From Pseudomonas sp. M47T1 (GTDB taxonomy: Bacteria > Pseudomonadota > Gammaproteobacteria > Pseudomonadales > Pseudomonadaceae), in assembly GCF_000263855.1 (NCBI RefSeq), contig NZ_AJWX01000010.1:113913-177912 (forward strand): a stretch of 64,000 nucleotides of DNA, read 5' to 3'. Positions within the stretch are counted from its first letter, which is position 1, and every line of letters starts with the position of its first letter. Position numbers and translations under genes: made by a program. The notes below the pieces were generated by a model. The model had not been told where the DNA came from. It searched no databases and saw only the letters and a program-made list of their open reading frames with translations. Of the stretch, positions 8,972-17,727 are shown piece after piece.

Positions 8972-10171
8972 ATGACCCGCGCTCGCTCACCCTCCCCCCC
9001 CTTGCAACCCTTGCCGCTGCTGTCGCTGCTGGCCCTGGCCCTGGCCGGCTTCATCACCATCCTCACCGAGGCCCTGCCCGCCGGTTTGCTGCCGCAGATG
9101 GCCCTGGGCATGCACGTGCCCCAGGCCTGGGTCGGCCAGACGGTGAGCGTCTACGCCCTGGGCTCGTTGTTGGCCGCCATCCCGCTGACAGCCGCCACTC
9201 AAGGATTGCGGCGCCGACCGTTGCTGCTGACCGCCATCGCCGGCTTTGCCATTGCCAACAGCGTCACCGCACTCTCGGCCAGCTATTGGCTGATGCTCTG
9301 CGCGCGTCTGCTGGCGGGGGTGTCGGCCGGTTTACTGTGGGCGTTGCTGGCCGGCTACGCGGCGCGCATGGTGCCCCACCAGCAGAAAGGCCGTGCCATT
9401 GCCATCGCCATGGTGGGCACGCCATTGGCCTTGTCCCTGGGGGTGCCGGCCGGGACCTGGCTGGGGGGTGTGCTGGGTTGGCGGCTGTGCTTCGGTTTGA
9501 TCAGCGTGCTGACATTGCTGCTGATGCTCTGGGTGCGCCTGGGCGTGCCCGACTTTGCCGGCCACGCGGCCACCCAGCGCACATCACTGCGCAGCGTGCT
9601 GCAGGTGCCAGGCGTGCGTCCGGTGTTGTGGGTAGTGCTGGGCTTCGTGCTGGCGCACAACATTCTCTATACCTACATCGCCCCCTACCTGGCAGCCGCG
9701 CAGATGGCGCAACGGACCGACCTGGTGCTGCTGGTATTCGGCGTCAGTTCACTGCTGGGCATCTGGGTGACCGGCGTGTTGATTGACCGCCACCTGCGCC
9801 GCCTGACCCTGGCCAGCACCCTGCTGTTCGGCCTGGCCATGCTGGTGGCCGCCACGGCGATCCACCAACCGCTGTTGGTGTACGTCGCTATCGCCTGCTG
9901 GGGCCTGGCATTCGGCGGCGCGGCCACCTTGTTCCAGACCGCCTTGGCCCATGCGGCGGGGGACGCCATGGACGTGGCCCAGGCCATGCTGGTCACCGCC
10001 TGGAACACGGCCATCGCCGGCGGCGGCGTGGTGGGTGGACTGTTGTTGCAGCAGTTCGGCCCTGAGGCATTGGCGCCAGCCATGGTGGGCCTGCTGGTGG
10101 TGACGCTGGGCGTGGCCTGGTCGGCCCGCCACGCCGGTTTTCCCGAGGCGAACGCCGTCACGCAGGGCTAG
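8972..10171 (+). CDS. MFS transporter, DHA1 drug/sugar efflux type
   Basis: 399-residue inner-membrane permease with about 12 transmembrane helices and no soluble domain. It resembles AraJ/YdhP-type DHA1 exporters: ITILTEALPAGLLPQMALGM in helix 1 and the loop 2-3 region QGLRRRPLLL. ATG 8972 has AGGA at 8961-8964. The divergent LysR gene is the likely regulator. The substrate is unknown. Confidence 0.88.
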   Translation: MTRARSPSPPLQPLPLLSLLALALAGFITILTEALPAGLLPQMALGMHVPQAWVGQTVSVYALGSLLAAIPLTAATQGLRRRPLLLTAIAGFAIANSVTALSASYWLMLCARLLAGVSAGLLWALLAGYAARMVPHQQKGRAIAIAMVGTPLALSLGVPAGTWLGGVLGWRLCFGLISVLTLLLMLWVRLGVPDFAGHAATQRTSLRSVLQVPGVRPVLWVVLGFVLAHNILYTYIAPYLAAAQMAQRTDLVLLVFGVSSLLGIWVTGVLIDRHLRRLTLASTLLFGLAMLVAATAIHQPLLVYVAIACWGLAFGGAATLFQTALAHAAGDAMDVAQAMLVTAWNTAIAGGGVVGGLLLQQFGPEALAPAMVGLLVVTLGVAWSARHAGFPEANAVTQG

Positions 10172-10180
10172 TGACGCAGG

Positions 10181-10663
10181 TCAGGGTTGCGCCGTGATGG
10201 CCGCCTCGATCGTCGCGATGTCGATTTTCTTCATGCCCATCATGGCGCTGAACGCGCGCTGGGGCGGCACGGTCGGGGCTGGTGTAGGCCGCTGTCAGCC
10301 CCCTGGGGGTGATCTACCAGGACAGCCCCCACCTGTCCTTGCACCCATCGCACTCACTTTCCTGGCCGCCGTTGGCGACGATGGCGTTCCACAGCGGTCG
10401 GTTTGCGCCTGGTCATCGGTGGCCACCTGAAACGAAAACGCCTCGCTGTGGCTGAACGTCGATCCACCGTTCAAGCCCAGGCACGGCAGGCCCATCACGG
10501 TGAATTCCACCGTCAGCACGTCGCCCTGCCTGCCCGCCGGATAATCGCCCGGCGCTCGACGCACGGCGCCCACGGTGCTGTCGGGGAACGTCTGGGCTTA
10601 GAAGGTGGCAGCCTCCAGAGCGTCACCGTTGTACCAGAGGCAGACGGTATTCTTGCGGGTCAT
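10181..10663 (-). pseudogene. Decayed VOC/PhnB-like (glyoxalase superfamily) gene
   Basis: Reading leftwards from ATG at 10663, fragments join into a typical ~155-residue PhnB/3-demethylubiquinone-methyltransferase-like VOC protein: MTRKNTVCLWYNGDALEAA, then TVGAVRRAPGDYPAGRQGD, then FSFQVATDDQAQTDR, then LWNAIVANGGQESECDGC, then MMGMKKIDIATIEAAITAQP. At least four lesions are visible: an in-frame TAA at 10598-10600 (expected Tyr), a one-base loss near 10393-10396, a TAG at 10314-10316 (expected Gln), and a one-base gain near 10265. It is therefore a true pseudogene and not a single sequencing slip. Confidence 0.85.
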
Positions 10664-10774
10664 GTTCGCTCTCCGGGGTGGCAGTGGGTGAAGACAGTGT
10701 AGTGGGCATACGCCTGAAACGCCCTTGCCCACCACCTAAGCGCAGGTATTCATTGATTTTTTTGATGCCGACAC

Positions 10775-10803
10775 TTGACGCCCCACAGAAAAAAACGTTT
10801 AAT
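10775..10803 (+). promoter_or_regulatory. Sigma-70 promoter of tRNA-Phe
   Basis: TTGACG at 10775-10780 and TTTAAT at 10798-10803 are separated by 17 bp, with the mature tRNA beginning 11 bp after the -10 box. Confidence 0.6.
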
Positions 10804-10813
10804 TCGCGCCGTT

Positions 10814-10889
10814 GCCCAGATAGCTCAGTCGGTAGAGCAGGGGATTGAAAATCCCCGTGTCGGCGGTTCGATTCCGTCTCTGGGCACCA
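10814..10889 (+). tRNA. tRNA-Phe (GAA)
   Basis: A 76-nt tRNA with encoded CCA. The acceptor stem GCCCAGA pairs with TCTGGGC. The D-loop reads AGCTCAGTCGGTAGAGC, the anticodon loop holds TGAAAA with anticodon GAA, and the T-arm carries GGTTCGATTCC. No attachment-site duplicate or integrase is seen nearby. Confidence 0.97.
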
Positions 10890-10927
10890 TCATTCGTTTG
10901 AGGTGTTTTACACCGCACCTTGAACAC

Positions 10928-10955
10928 AAAAAACCCGCCTAGTGCGGGTTTTTTT
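10928..10955. terminator. Rho-independent terminator after tRNA-Phe
   Basis: AAAACCCGC pairs with GCGGGTTTT around a 5-nt loop (CTAGT, 10939-10943), with a T-run on the plus side and an A-run on the other. It can end both the tRNA transcript and the convergent LysR transcript. Confidence 0.88.
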
Positions 10956-10982
10956 ATGGCTTCTGTTCGGCAGGGGCTACAG

Positions 10983-11876
10983 TCAGGCGCGATGATGCTC
11001 CACCAAAAAATCCACAAACGCCCTCACCCGCGCCGGCATCGCTGCGCCGCCGATGAACACAGCGTGTATCGGTTCGCGATCGCCCGGGTTGTAGTCTTCC
11101 AGCAGCGCCACCAAGCGACCGCTCTTGAGGTCTTCGTCCACGCTGAACTGACCGATGCGCGCAATGCCCGCACCCAAACGGGCCAGTTGCGCCAGGGCCT
11201 CGCCGCTGTTGCCTTCGATGGTGCCGGCCACCTTCAACGAAAGATCCAGGCCGTCCCGGCGCAATGGCCAGTCAGAGGCGGCGCGGCGGAAACTGAAGCG
11301 CAGGCAATTGTGCTGCAGCAGGTCTTCCGGCACTTGCGGGGTGCCGTGGCGGGCCAGGTAGTCGGGCGAGGCGACGACCACCTGGCCGGTGTCGCCAAGG
11401 CGTCGTGCGGTCAGCGGGCTGTCGGCCAGGGTGCCGAAACGGATGGCCACGTCGGCCTGGCCGCCGAGAATATCGACCACTTCGTCGCTCAGCATCAGGT
11501 CCACCAGAATGGCCGGGTAACGGGCGCTGAACGCCGCAATCAGCGGCACGATGGCCAGGCGCCCGTGGGCCAGCGAGGCGCTGACCCGCAGCCGTCCGCG
11601 CGGCACGCCCTGGTCGGTGATGGCGTCTTCCACCTCGGCCATGTCGGCCAATATCCGCCGTGCGCCGCGCAGGTAGGCTTCACCTTCGGCCGTGAGGGTG
11701 ATGGCGCGGGTGGTGCGAATCAGCAAGCGCGTGCCGATGCGCTGCTCGGTGCGGGCGATGATGCGGCTGACAGACGACGGTGTCAGGCCCAGGGCGCGGG
11801 CCGCCGCCGACAGGCTGCCCTCTTGCGCCACCCGGGCGAACACCGCCATTTCCCCTGACCGTCCATTGATGTCCAT
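10983..11876 (-). CDS. LysR-family regulator, divergent from an MFS exporter
   Basis: 297-residue LysR protein with HTH at about residues 9-65 (MAVFARVAQEGSLSAAARAL, TPSSVSRIIARTEQ) and an effector domain after residue 90. It is divergent from the MFS gene at 11970 across a 93-bp spacer, so it probably controls that exporter. The effector is unknown. Confidence 0.9.
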   Translation of the reverse strand: MDINGRSGEMAVFARVAQEGSLSAAARALGLTPSSVSRIIARTEQRIGTRLLIRTTRAITLTAEGEAYLRGARRILADMAEVEDAITDQGVPRGRLRVSASLAHGRLAIVPLIAAFSARYPAILVDLMLSDEVVDILGGQADVAIRFGTLADSPLTARRLGDTGQVVVASPDYLARHGTPQVPEDLLQHNCLRFSFRRAASDWPLRRDGLDLSLKVAGTIEGNSGEALAQLARLGAGIARIGQFSVDEDLKSGRLVALLEDYNPGDREPIHAVFIGGAAMPARVRAFVDFLVEHHRA

Positions 11877-11969
11877 TTGTGCTCCTGGCGCAAAACTCTT
11901 GGTACTTTTCTATGGCTACCGCCTTAAAACGCCCCACTGTAGCATTTGACGCATAGATGAGGAGCCATC

Positions 11970-13151
11970 ATGCGTATCAATCCCCCCCTTGTAGCATTGT
12001 CCGTCGGCGCCTTTGGCATCGGCGTCACCGAATTCGCCCCCATGGGCATGTTGCCCGCCATCGCCAATGACCTGGGCGTGTCCATTCCCAGCGCCGGCCT
12101 GCTGGTGAGCGCCTACGCCTTGGGCGTGCTGATTGGCGCGCCGCTGATGACCCTGGCCACCGCGCGCGTGCCGCGCCGCTACCTGCTGATCGGGCTGATG
12201 GCGATTTTCACCCTCGGCAACCTGCTGTCGGCGCTGGCCACCAGCTACAACACCCTTTTGCTGGCACGGGTGGTGACCTCGCTGAACCACGGCGCGTTCT
12301 TCGGCATCGGCTCCATTGTGGCGGCCAGCGTGGTGCCGCCCGACAAGCGTGCCGGCGCGGTGGCGGCGATGTTCATGGGGCTGACCCTGGCCACCATCGG
12401 TGGTGTGCCCCTGGCCACCTGGTTCGGCGAAACCTTTGGCTGGCGCACTGCGTTCTGGGGCATCGCTGGCCTGGGCGCGGTGGCCATGGCGGCGCTGTGG
12501 ATGGCCTTGCCCAACGTGCCGGCCCCCAAAAGCGACGGCCTGATGGCGGAAATCCGTGTACTGGGCCGCGGCCCGGTGCTGGCAGCGCTGGCGTTGACCG
12601 TGGTGGGTTCCAGCAGCATGTTCACCGTGTTCACCTACATCGCACCCATCCTGCGTGATGCCACCCACGCCTCCACCAACTTCATCACCGGCATGCTGGT
12701 GCTGTTCGGTATCGGCCTGACCCTGGGCAACGCCTGGGGCGGCAAGGCCGCGGACCGCTCGGTGGACCGCACCTTGATGCTGTCCCTGGCCGTACTGATC
12801 GTCGTACTGCTGGCCTTCTCGGTACTGATGCGCTGGCCGCTGGCATCCGCGCTGGCGATCCTGGTGTGGGGCGCAGCCAGTTTCGCCCTGGTGCCACCGC
12901 TGCAAATGCGCGTAATGGAAGCCGCCAAGGACGCCCCCCACCTGGCGTCGGCAGTGAACATCGGCGCGTTCAACCTGGGCAACGCCATCGGCGCGGCGCT
13001 GGGTGGTGCGGTCATCAACGCGGGGCTGGGCTACCCGGCGATTTCCCTGGCCGGAGCGTTGATGGGTGCGCTGGGGCTGCTGATGGTGCTGGTGTTCAAC
13101 TGGCGCTCAAGGCGCGTCGGCGTGGCAGGTTTCCGGGAAGCAGCGCAGTGA
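11970..13151 (+). CDS. MFS transporter, DHA1/AraJ-like
   Basis: 393-residue permease with 12 predicted helices. GIGVTEFAPMGMLPAIANDL in helix 1 and ATARVPRRYLLIGL in the cytoplasmic 2-3 loop are typical of AraJ/NepI-like DHA1 exporters. The ATG follows ATGAGGAGCCATC, a strong ribosome site. The divergent LysR gene is its likely regulator. Substrate unknown. Confidence 0.9.
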   Translation: MRINPPLVALSVGAFGIGVTEFAPMGMLPAIANDLGVSIPSAGLLVSAYALGVLIGAPLMTLATARVPRRYLLIGLMAIFTLGNLLSALATSYNTLLLARVVTSLNHGAFFGIGSIVAASVVPPDKRAGAVAAMFMGLTLATIGGVPLATWFGETFGWRTAFWGIAGLGAVAMAALWMALPNVPAPKSDGLMAEIRVLGRGPVLAALALTVVGSSSMFTVFTYIAPILRDATHASTNFITGMLVLFGIGLTLGNAWGGKAADRSVDRTLMLSLAVLIVVLLAFSVLMRWPLASALAILVWGAASFALVPPLQMRVMEAAKDAPHLASAVNIGAFNLGNAIGAALGGAVINAGLGYPAISLAGALMGALGLLMVLVFNWRSRRVGVAGFREAAQ

Positions 13152-13200
13152 TGCCTGCCGCTGTACCTGGGCATCTACCGCGACGGCCTGAAAATCCCAG

Positions 13201-13223
13201 CGTGTAGCCGCCGCGGCTACACG
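13201..13223. repeat. REP-like palindrome over a stop codon
   Basis: CGTGTAGCC and GGCTACACG form a perfect 9-bp stem with a GCCGC loop. It contains the stop codon of the leftward kinase-like gene (13217-13219). With no T-run it looks more like a REP element, possibly also helping to end transcription. Confidence 0.6.
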
Positions 13224-13720
13224 ACTTGAAATTGGTGCTGGATGAGGGCTATGGCTTCATCAGGCGAAACGCTGGCGGTATCCAGGGTAAGCGGTGGTTC
13301 ATCCCAGGGCTGGTAGTCGTGCGCCAGTACCGATCGCCAGCTTGGCGCCACCAGGCCGGGCACGTCGACCATCCGCGTTTCCACCCGCCGCCGATGCTCC
13401 GCCACGTCGCTACACACCACCTGGATATTGACCAAGGGCACACCAGCGCGAGCAGCAACCTCGGCCCAGGCGGCCCGGCTTTGAGCAACCGGATTGACGC
13501 AGTCCACCACCACCTGCTGCCCCAACTGCAGGTTGCTCAATGCCAGTTGATTGGCCACCTGGTAACCACTGGCGCCCACGTCACTGGCCAGCGCACCGCT
13601 GTCACGCAGCGCCTGCTCGATGGTGTCGATGCGCAGGTACACCGCCCCGACCCGCTTGGCCAATGCGTGGGCAATGGTGGTTTTGCCAGTACCCGGCAGG
13701 CCGCTGAACACGATAAGCAT
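13217..13720 (-). CDS. P-loop kinase-like AAA-family ATPase
   Basis: 167-residue cytoplasmic protein. The Walker A site GLPGTGKTT is at residues 7-15, followed by a lid-like Arg-rich stretch (HRRRVETR). This is the small nucleoside/gluconate-kinase-like P-loop family, often annotated as AAA family ATPase; the phosphate acceptor is unknown. The ATG at 13720 is set by AAAGGAGATTGC immediately upstream; the open frame extends 21 codons further but without a better start. Confidence 0.85.
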   Translation of the reverse strand: MLIVFSGLPGTGKTTIAHALAKRVGAVYLRIDTIEQALRDSGALASDVGASGYQVANQLALSNLQLGQQVVVDCVNPVAQSRAAWAEVAARAGVPLVNIQVVCSDVAEHRRRVETRMVDVPGLVAPSWRSVLAHDYQPWDEPPLTLDTASVSPDEAIALIQHQFQVV

Positions 13721-13732
13721 GCAATCTCCTTT

Positions 13733-13842
13733 TGTAGCAGCAGCCGGATGGCCGCGTCGCAAGCACCGCGCAGTGTATGACACACCTCATGGCAGCCTGG
13801 CGGCAGCTCGACACCCGCTACTGCAAGACAGTTGCTGCTACA
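13733..13842. repeat. Paired inverted REP-like units
   Basis: TGTAGCAGCA at 13733-13742 is repeated in inverse as TGCTGCTACA at 13833-13842, 90 bp apart. Two inverted REP units in one short spacer is the REPIN layout of pseudomonads. The right unit overlaps the end of the adjacent LysR gene (stop at 13838). Confidence 0.5.
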
Positions 13843-14725
13843 GAAGCAGCGTGCCTTTGCCCGCGGGTGAAGCAAACGGCTCGCGCATCACCTCAACCAT
13901 GAAATCCATCACCGCCCGCAACAACGGCGAATGGCGCAGATCCGCGTGCACCACCAGCCAGATATCGCGGACAAACCCCTCGCCGCCCCACGGCAGGCGT
14001 TGCAGCGACGGATCGCCATCGCCAATGAACGTAGGTAAACCGGCCACCCCGGCGCCTGTGCGTACAACAGCGTGCTGGGTGGCGATGTCGCTCACTTCAC
14101 AGGCAATGGCGCGGCCCTGGGCGACGGACAGCAACCACTGCTGATGGGGCATGTCGGCCAGGTGCGTTTCATAGGCGATGAATGCCCACTGTTCAGGTTG
14201 ATACAGGTGTTCATAGTGCCGGCTGGCGTACAGGGCGAAGGGCATGGCGCCAAGCTTGCGGGTGACGCTGTCCGGTTCCGTGGGCCGGTACAGGCGCAGG
14301 GCGATATCCGCTTCCCGGCGGCCCAGGGAGACGCTGTGGGCCTGGCTGGAAACGGACAACTGCACGTGCGGATAGGCCTGGCGGAAGCGTTGCATCTGGC
14401 CTGCCAGGAAGTGGCTGGCCAGCACCGGCGGTGCACTGACGGTGACACGCCCGGCCGCCGGTGACTGCCCGGCCTGAACGATGCGCGCCACGGTGAAGGC
14501 GTTCGCTTCCATTTCGAGAGCCACCTTGAGCACCTGATGACCCAACGGCGTCAACTGACAGGCACGCGGCAAGCGATCCACCAGGCGCACTTGCAGTTCG
14601 GCCTCCAGCGCGCCCAGGCGACGGCTGACCGTAGCGTGGTCGACCTTCAGCACCCGCGCCGCGCCAGACAGGCTGCCGGCCTGGGCGATGGCAATGAAGA
14701 CGCGCAAACTTTCCCAATCGAACAT
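13838..14725 (-). CDS. LysR-family regulator, divergent from a 14-TM exporter
   Basis: 295-residue LysR protein: HTH at residues about 2-60 (FDWESLRVFIAIAQAGSLSG, HATVSRRLGALE), then the effector domain. The ATG at 14725 is chosen because MFDWESLRVF is the family-like N-terminus; an upstream ATG at 14758 is possible but has no ribosome site. It is divergent from the DHA2 exporter at 14820, and hence its probable regulator. Confidence 0.9.
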   Translation of the reverse strand: MFDWESLRVFIAIAQAGSLSGAARVLKVDHATVSRRLGALEAELQVRLVDRLPRACQLTPLGHQVLKVALEMEANAFTVARIVQAGQSPAAGRVTVSAPPVLASHFLAGQMQRFRQAYPHVQLSVSSQAHSVSLGRREADIALRLYRPTEPDSVTRKLGAMPFALYASRHYEHLYQPEQWAFIAYETHLADMPHQQWLLSVAQGRAIACEVSDIATQHAVVRTGAGVAGLPTFIGDGDPSLQRLPWGGEGFVRDIWLVVHADLRHSPLLRAVMDFMVEVMREPFASPAGKGTLLL

Positions 14726-14819
14726 CGGTGCGTTTTCTCCAGGATGCTGTGCAGCCATATGGAATTTTCGCACCGAGTATGCGCTCGTATGCTGGCCTCT
14801 CCAACCTGGAGGTCACCTT

Positions 14820-16211
14820 ATGCCTGCCCCATCCCCCCGCACTGCACGACTGGTTCAGATTGCCACCTGCCTGGGCTTCTTCGTGGTGCTCATGGACGTC
14901 AGCGTGGTCAATGTGGCCTTGCAGGCCCTGCGCACCGCGTTCGACGCCCAAGTCACCGACCTGCAATGGATCATCAATGCCTATGGCCTGGTGTTTTCAT
15001 CGCTGCTGCTCATGGCCGGCACCCTCGGCGATCGCATGGGCGCCAAGCGCGTGTTCATGCTGGGCTACGCGGTTTTCACCCTGGCTTCACTCGGCTGTGG
15101 CACCGCCCAAAGCCTTGAAGCGCTGATGGTCTGGCGCCTGGCCCAGGGCCTGGGCGCGGCGTTGCTGGTGCCCACGTCACTGGCGTTGTTGCAGCAGCTG
15201 TTCACCGACAGCGCGGCGCGGCAACGGGCCGTGGGCTGGTGGGGCGCCGGCGGTGGCATTGCGCTGGCGGCCGGCCCGGTCATTGGCGGCATGCTGATTG
15301 CCAGCCTGGGCTGGCGCAGCCTGTTCTTCATCAATGTGCCCATCGGCCTCATCGGCCTGTGGATCACCGCACGCCATGCCCCGCCCTCCACGCCCCAGCG
15401 GCATCGGTCGATGGACCTGCCGGGGCAAGTGACCGGCGCGCTGGCCTTGGCGGCCCTGACCTTCGCGCTGACCCAGGCCAGCCAATTGGGCTGGGCAAGC
15501 CCGATGATTCTCGCCACGGGCCTGGGCTGCATCGGCCTGGGCGCGTTGTTCGTGTGGCTACAGGCGAACAACCCCACGGCCATGCTGCCCCTGACGCTGT
15601 TCCACGACCCAACCGTGCGCAGCGCGACCGTCATTGGCCTGATCGCCAACCTGGCGTTCTACGGCATGGTGTTCACTTTGAGCCTGTATTTCCAGTCCAT
15701 GCGGCACCTGTCAGCCGAAGCCACGGGGCTGGCCTTTCTGCCGATGATGGGCGTGCTCATGGTCATGAACATTGTCGCCGGCCGGCTGCTGGGCCGCGTT
15801 GGTGCGCGGGCACTGGCCACCTCGGGCCTGCTGGTCAGCGCACTGGGTTATGGACTGATGATACCGGCACTGCCCGCGCAGTCGACCTGGCTGCTGATGG
15901 TGCCGATGGTGCTGGCTGGCAGCGGCATAGCCTTGACCCTCCCTACCATCACCAACGCCGCGCTCTCGGCCGTGGCCGGCACCCATGCCGGCATTGCTTC
16001 AGGGCTGCTCAACTCGGCGCGGCAGGTGGGCGGCATCATTGGCGTGGCGGTGTTCGGCTACCTGGTCCGCGATACCCAGCCCAACGCCTTCATGCCCGGC
16101 CTGAACCTGGCACTGTTGGCGTCGGCGCTGCTGCTGATGGTGGCAGCCGGCATGGCATTTACAGGGCTGCGCCCATTGGAAAGGGCGTTGCCAATCAAAG
16201 AGGCCTGCTAG
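14820..16211 (+). CDS. MFS transporter, DHA2 family (EmrB/QacA-like)
   Basis: 463-residue multidrug-type exporter with about 14 helices. Motifs include the DHA2 N-terminus FFVVLMDVSVVNVALQAL, LQWIINAYGLVFSSLLLMAG, and GDRMGAKRVF in the 2-3 loop. ATG 14820 is set by TGGAGG at 14807-14812. No adaptor protein (EmrA-like) is adjacent, so it probably works alone at the inner membrane. The divergent LysR likely controls it. Confidence 0.9.
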   Translation: MPAPSPRTARLVQIATCLGFFVVLMDVSVVNVALQALRTAFDAQVTDLQWIINAYGLVFSSLLLMAGTLGDRMGAKRVFMLGYAVFTLASLGCGTAQSLEALMVWRLAQGLGAALLVPTSLALLQQLFTDSAARQRAVGWWGAGGGIALAAGPVIGGMLIASLGWRSLFFINVPIGLIGLWITARHAPPSTPQRHRSMDLPGQVTGALALAALTFALTQASQLGWASPMILATGLGCIGLGALFVWLQANNPTAMLPLTLFHDPTVRSATVIGLIANLAFYGMVFTLSLYFQSMRHLSAEATGLAFLPMMGVLMVMNIVAGRLLGRVGARALATSGLLVSALGYGLMIPALPAQSTWLLMVPMVLAGSGIALTLPTITNAALSAVAGTHAGIASGLLNSARQVGGIIGVAVFGYLVRDTQPNAFMPGLNLALLASALLLMVAAGMAFTGLRPLERALPIKEAC

Positions 16212-16214
16212 GGT

Positions 16215-16361
16215 CTGTATGACATGTATTCCAGCGAAGGTCAGGCAAGGCGAAAACAGGCGAGCAAAGGCCGGGGTCGCGCTCGACTTTACGGGTTGTC
16301 AATGAGCATTGCGAGCCTGTTTTCAACGCAGCATGGCCGAGCGGGGATGCAACTCATACAG
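16215..16361. mobile_element. 147-bp inverted-repeat element, MITE-like
   Basis: The ends are perfect 8-bp inverted repeats, CTGTATGA at 16215-16222 and TCATACAG at 16354-16361. An inner pair, GAAAACAGGC at 16252-16261 and GCCTGTTTTC at 16315-16324, extends with GCAA/TTGC beyond a 2-bp mismatch. The whole unit can fold into a long imperfect hairpin and codes for nothing. It fills the space between two convergent genes and ends 3 bp before the cyclase stop codon. This looks like a miniature transposable element or insertion-sequence remnant. No clear target-site duplication is seen. Confidence 0.6.
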
Positions 16362-16364
16362 CGC

Positions 16365-17525
16365 CTAGGACTGCACCGAGGCCCGCTGCACCACCCGGAT
16401 CCTGTCACGCCCGCCGCGCTTGGACTCGTACAGCGCCGCATCGCCCAACTCGATCAGGGCCGCCAGGCTGGCCGGCGCCTGGTCGAACAGGCTAGCGCCG
16501 ATGCTCAGGGTGACCGCCGCAGGCGTGGCAAAGGTCTGTGAAGCCGACTGATGAAACTGCGCGCGCAGGTGGTCGCCCAGGCTCACGACTTGCTCGAGTG
16601 AGGTGTTCTCCAGCAGGATGACAAACTCGTCGCCCCCCAGCCGCGCCGCCAAGGAGCCTTCGGGCAGCACCGAGCGGATCATTTCGCTCAGGGTCACCAG
16701 CAGACGGTCGCCGGCGGTATGCCCGAACAGGTCGTTGACCAGCTTGAAATGGTCGATATCAATCAGCAGCAACGCCCCTGGCCGGGCCGCAGACACCCCT
16801 TCGAGCAGGCGCGGCGCCCGTACTTCCAGGGCCCGGCGGTTGTACAGCGCGGTCAACGGGTCGCGCGCCGCCAACCGCGCGATGCGCTTCTCGCGCCGGT
16901 AACGCTCGGTGCCGGTCATGGACAGCGCGATCAGCATGATCGCCATGGCGCCTTCCACCAGCGAAACCTGAATGATTTCACCGCGCAGCGACGCCAGGTC
17001 AATCAAGGTGCCTGGGATGACCACCGACAGCGCCTTGGCAAAATAGAACAGGCCGTGCACCAGCAGCACGTAGCGCAACTGCACCGCGCCCACGCTCAAC
17101 GACTTGCCATGGGGCCGTAACAGGAAACTGGCCCGCAGCGTCACCACGCTGACCAGCAATGAGTTGGTGGCCAGCATGATCTTGGACCACGACGGGTCAT
17201 TGGGCAGCCACAGCATGCCCACCCAGACCACGATAATCAGATACCAGTTGCGCGACAGCCGCGCCTCGGTAAACCGCGCCACCCCCAGCAGGAACAACCC
17301 GTGCGCCGTCACCAGCAGGCCATTGGCGAACCAGATGCCAATCACCAGCAAGCCGCTGCCGCGCAACAGCGCCAGGATGGTGCCGATGCTGATGGTGGCG
17401 AAGCCTGCGCTCCAGAACAGCAGCGAAGGTTCGCGCACGCTGCCCCACTCGATCGCCAGGTAAAGGGAAGCGGCAGCAGCGAGCGCGATCGAAAGGGTGA
17501 GCATGGTGACGGGGTCGAGCGACAT
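16365..17525 (-). CDS. Membrane diguanylate cyclase (GGDEF domain)
   Basis: 386-residue inner-membrane enzyme expected to make cyclic di-GMP from GTP. Six or seven hydrophobic helices fill about residues 5-205, with no recognised sensor family. A GGDEF domain follows (about 218-380): DPLTALYNRRAL, LLLIDIDHFKLVNDLFGHTA and the intact signature RLGGDEFVIL at about 295-304. The inhibitory site (RxxD five residues before GGDEF) is absent; the four residues there are PEGS. No EAL domain. The enzyme should be active but not product-inhibited in the usual way. Confidence 0.92.
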   Translation of the reverse strand: MSLDPVTMLTLSIALAAAASLYLAIEWGSVREPSLLFWSAGFATISIGTILALLRGSGLLVIGIWFANGLLVTAHGLFLLGVARFTEARLSRNWYLIIVVWVGMLWLPNDPSWSKIMLATNSLLVSVVTLRASFLLRPHGKSLSVGAVQLRYVLLVHGLFYFAKALSVVIPGTLIDLASLRGEIIQVSLVEGAMAIMLIALSMTGTERYRREKRIARLAARDPLTALYNRRALEVRAPRLLEGVSAARPGALLLIDIDHFKLVNDLFGHTAGDRLLVTLSEMIRSVLPEGSLAARLGGDEFVILLENTSLEQVVSLGDHLRAQFHQSASQTFATPAAVTLSIGASLFDQAPASLAALIELGDAALYESKRGGRDRIRVVQRASVQS

Positions 17526-17615
17526 GGTGGAACGGGCCTGCGTGATGTGCGGTTAAGGCATTAATTGTAAACGCTCGTGGGGTTTTTACGCAGGACGAAA
17601 GCGCCAACACGATGG

Positions 17616-17630
17616 GTGGCATATTGCCAC
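17616..17630. promoter_or_regulatory. 15-bp palindrome in cyclase/RNase Z divergent spacer
   Basis: GTGGCA-TAT-TGCCAC is a perfect dyad with a 3-bp centre in the 202-bp spacer between the divergent cyclase and rnz genes. It may be an operator for either; nothing further can be said. Confidence 0.35.
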
Positions 17631-17727
17631 AATTCGGAATAGTCGTTAATGATCATCGTGTTGCCACGCAGGGGCCGCGCCTCGTAATAGACACGGTACA
17701 CTGCGCCTTTACAAGGAGCCCACATCA

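Noticed and set aside
10814..11000. tRNA-Phe as an integration site of a genomic island
   Set aside because: No integrase gene follows and no copy of the tRNA 3' end was noticed elsewhere in the window.
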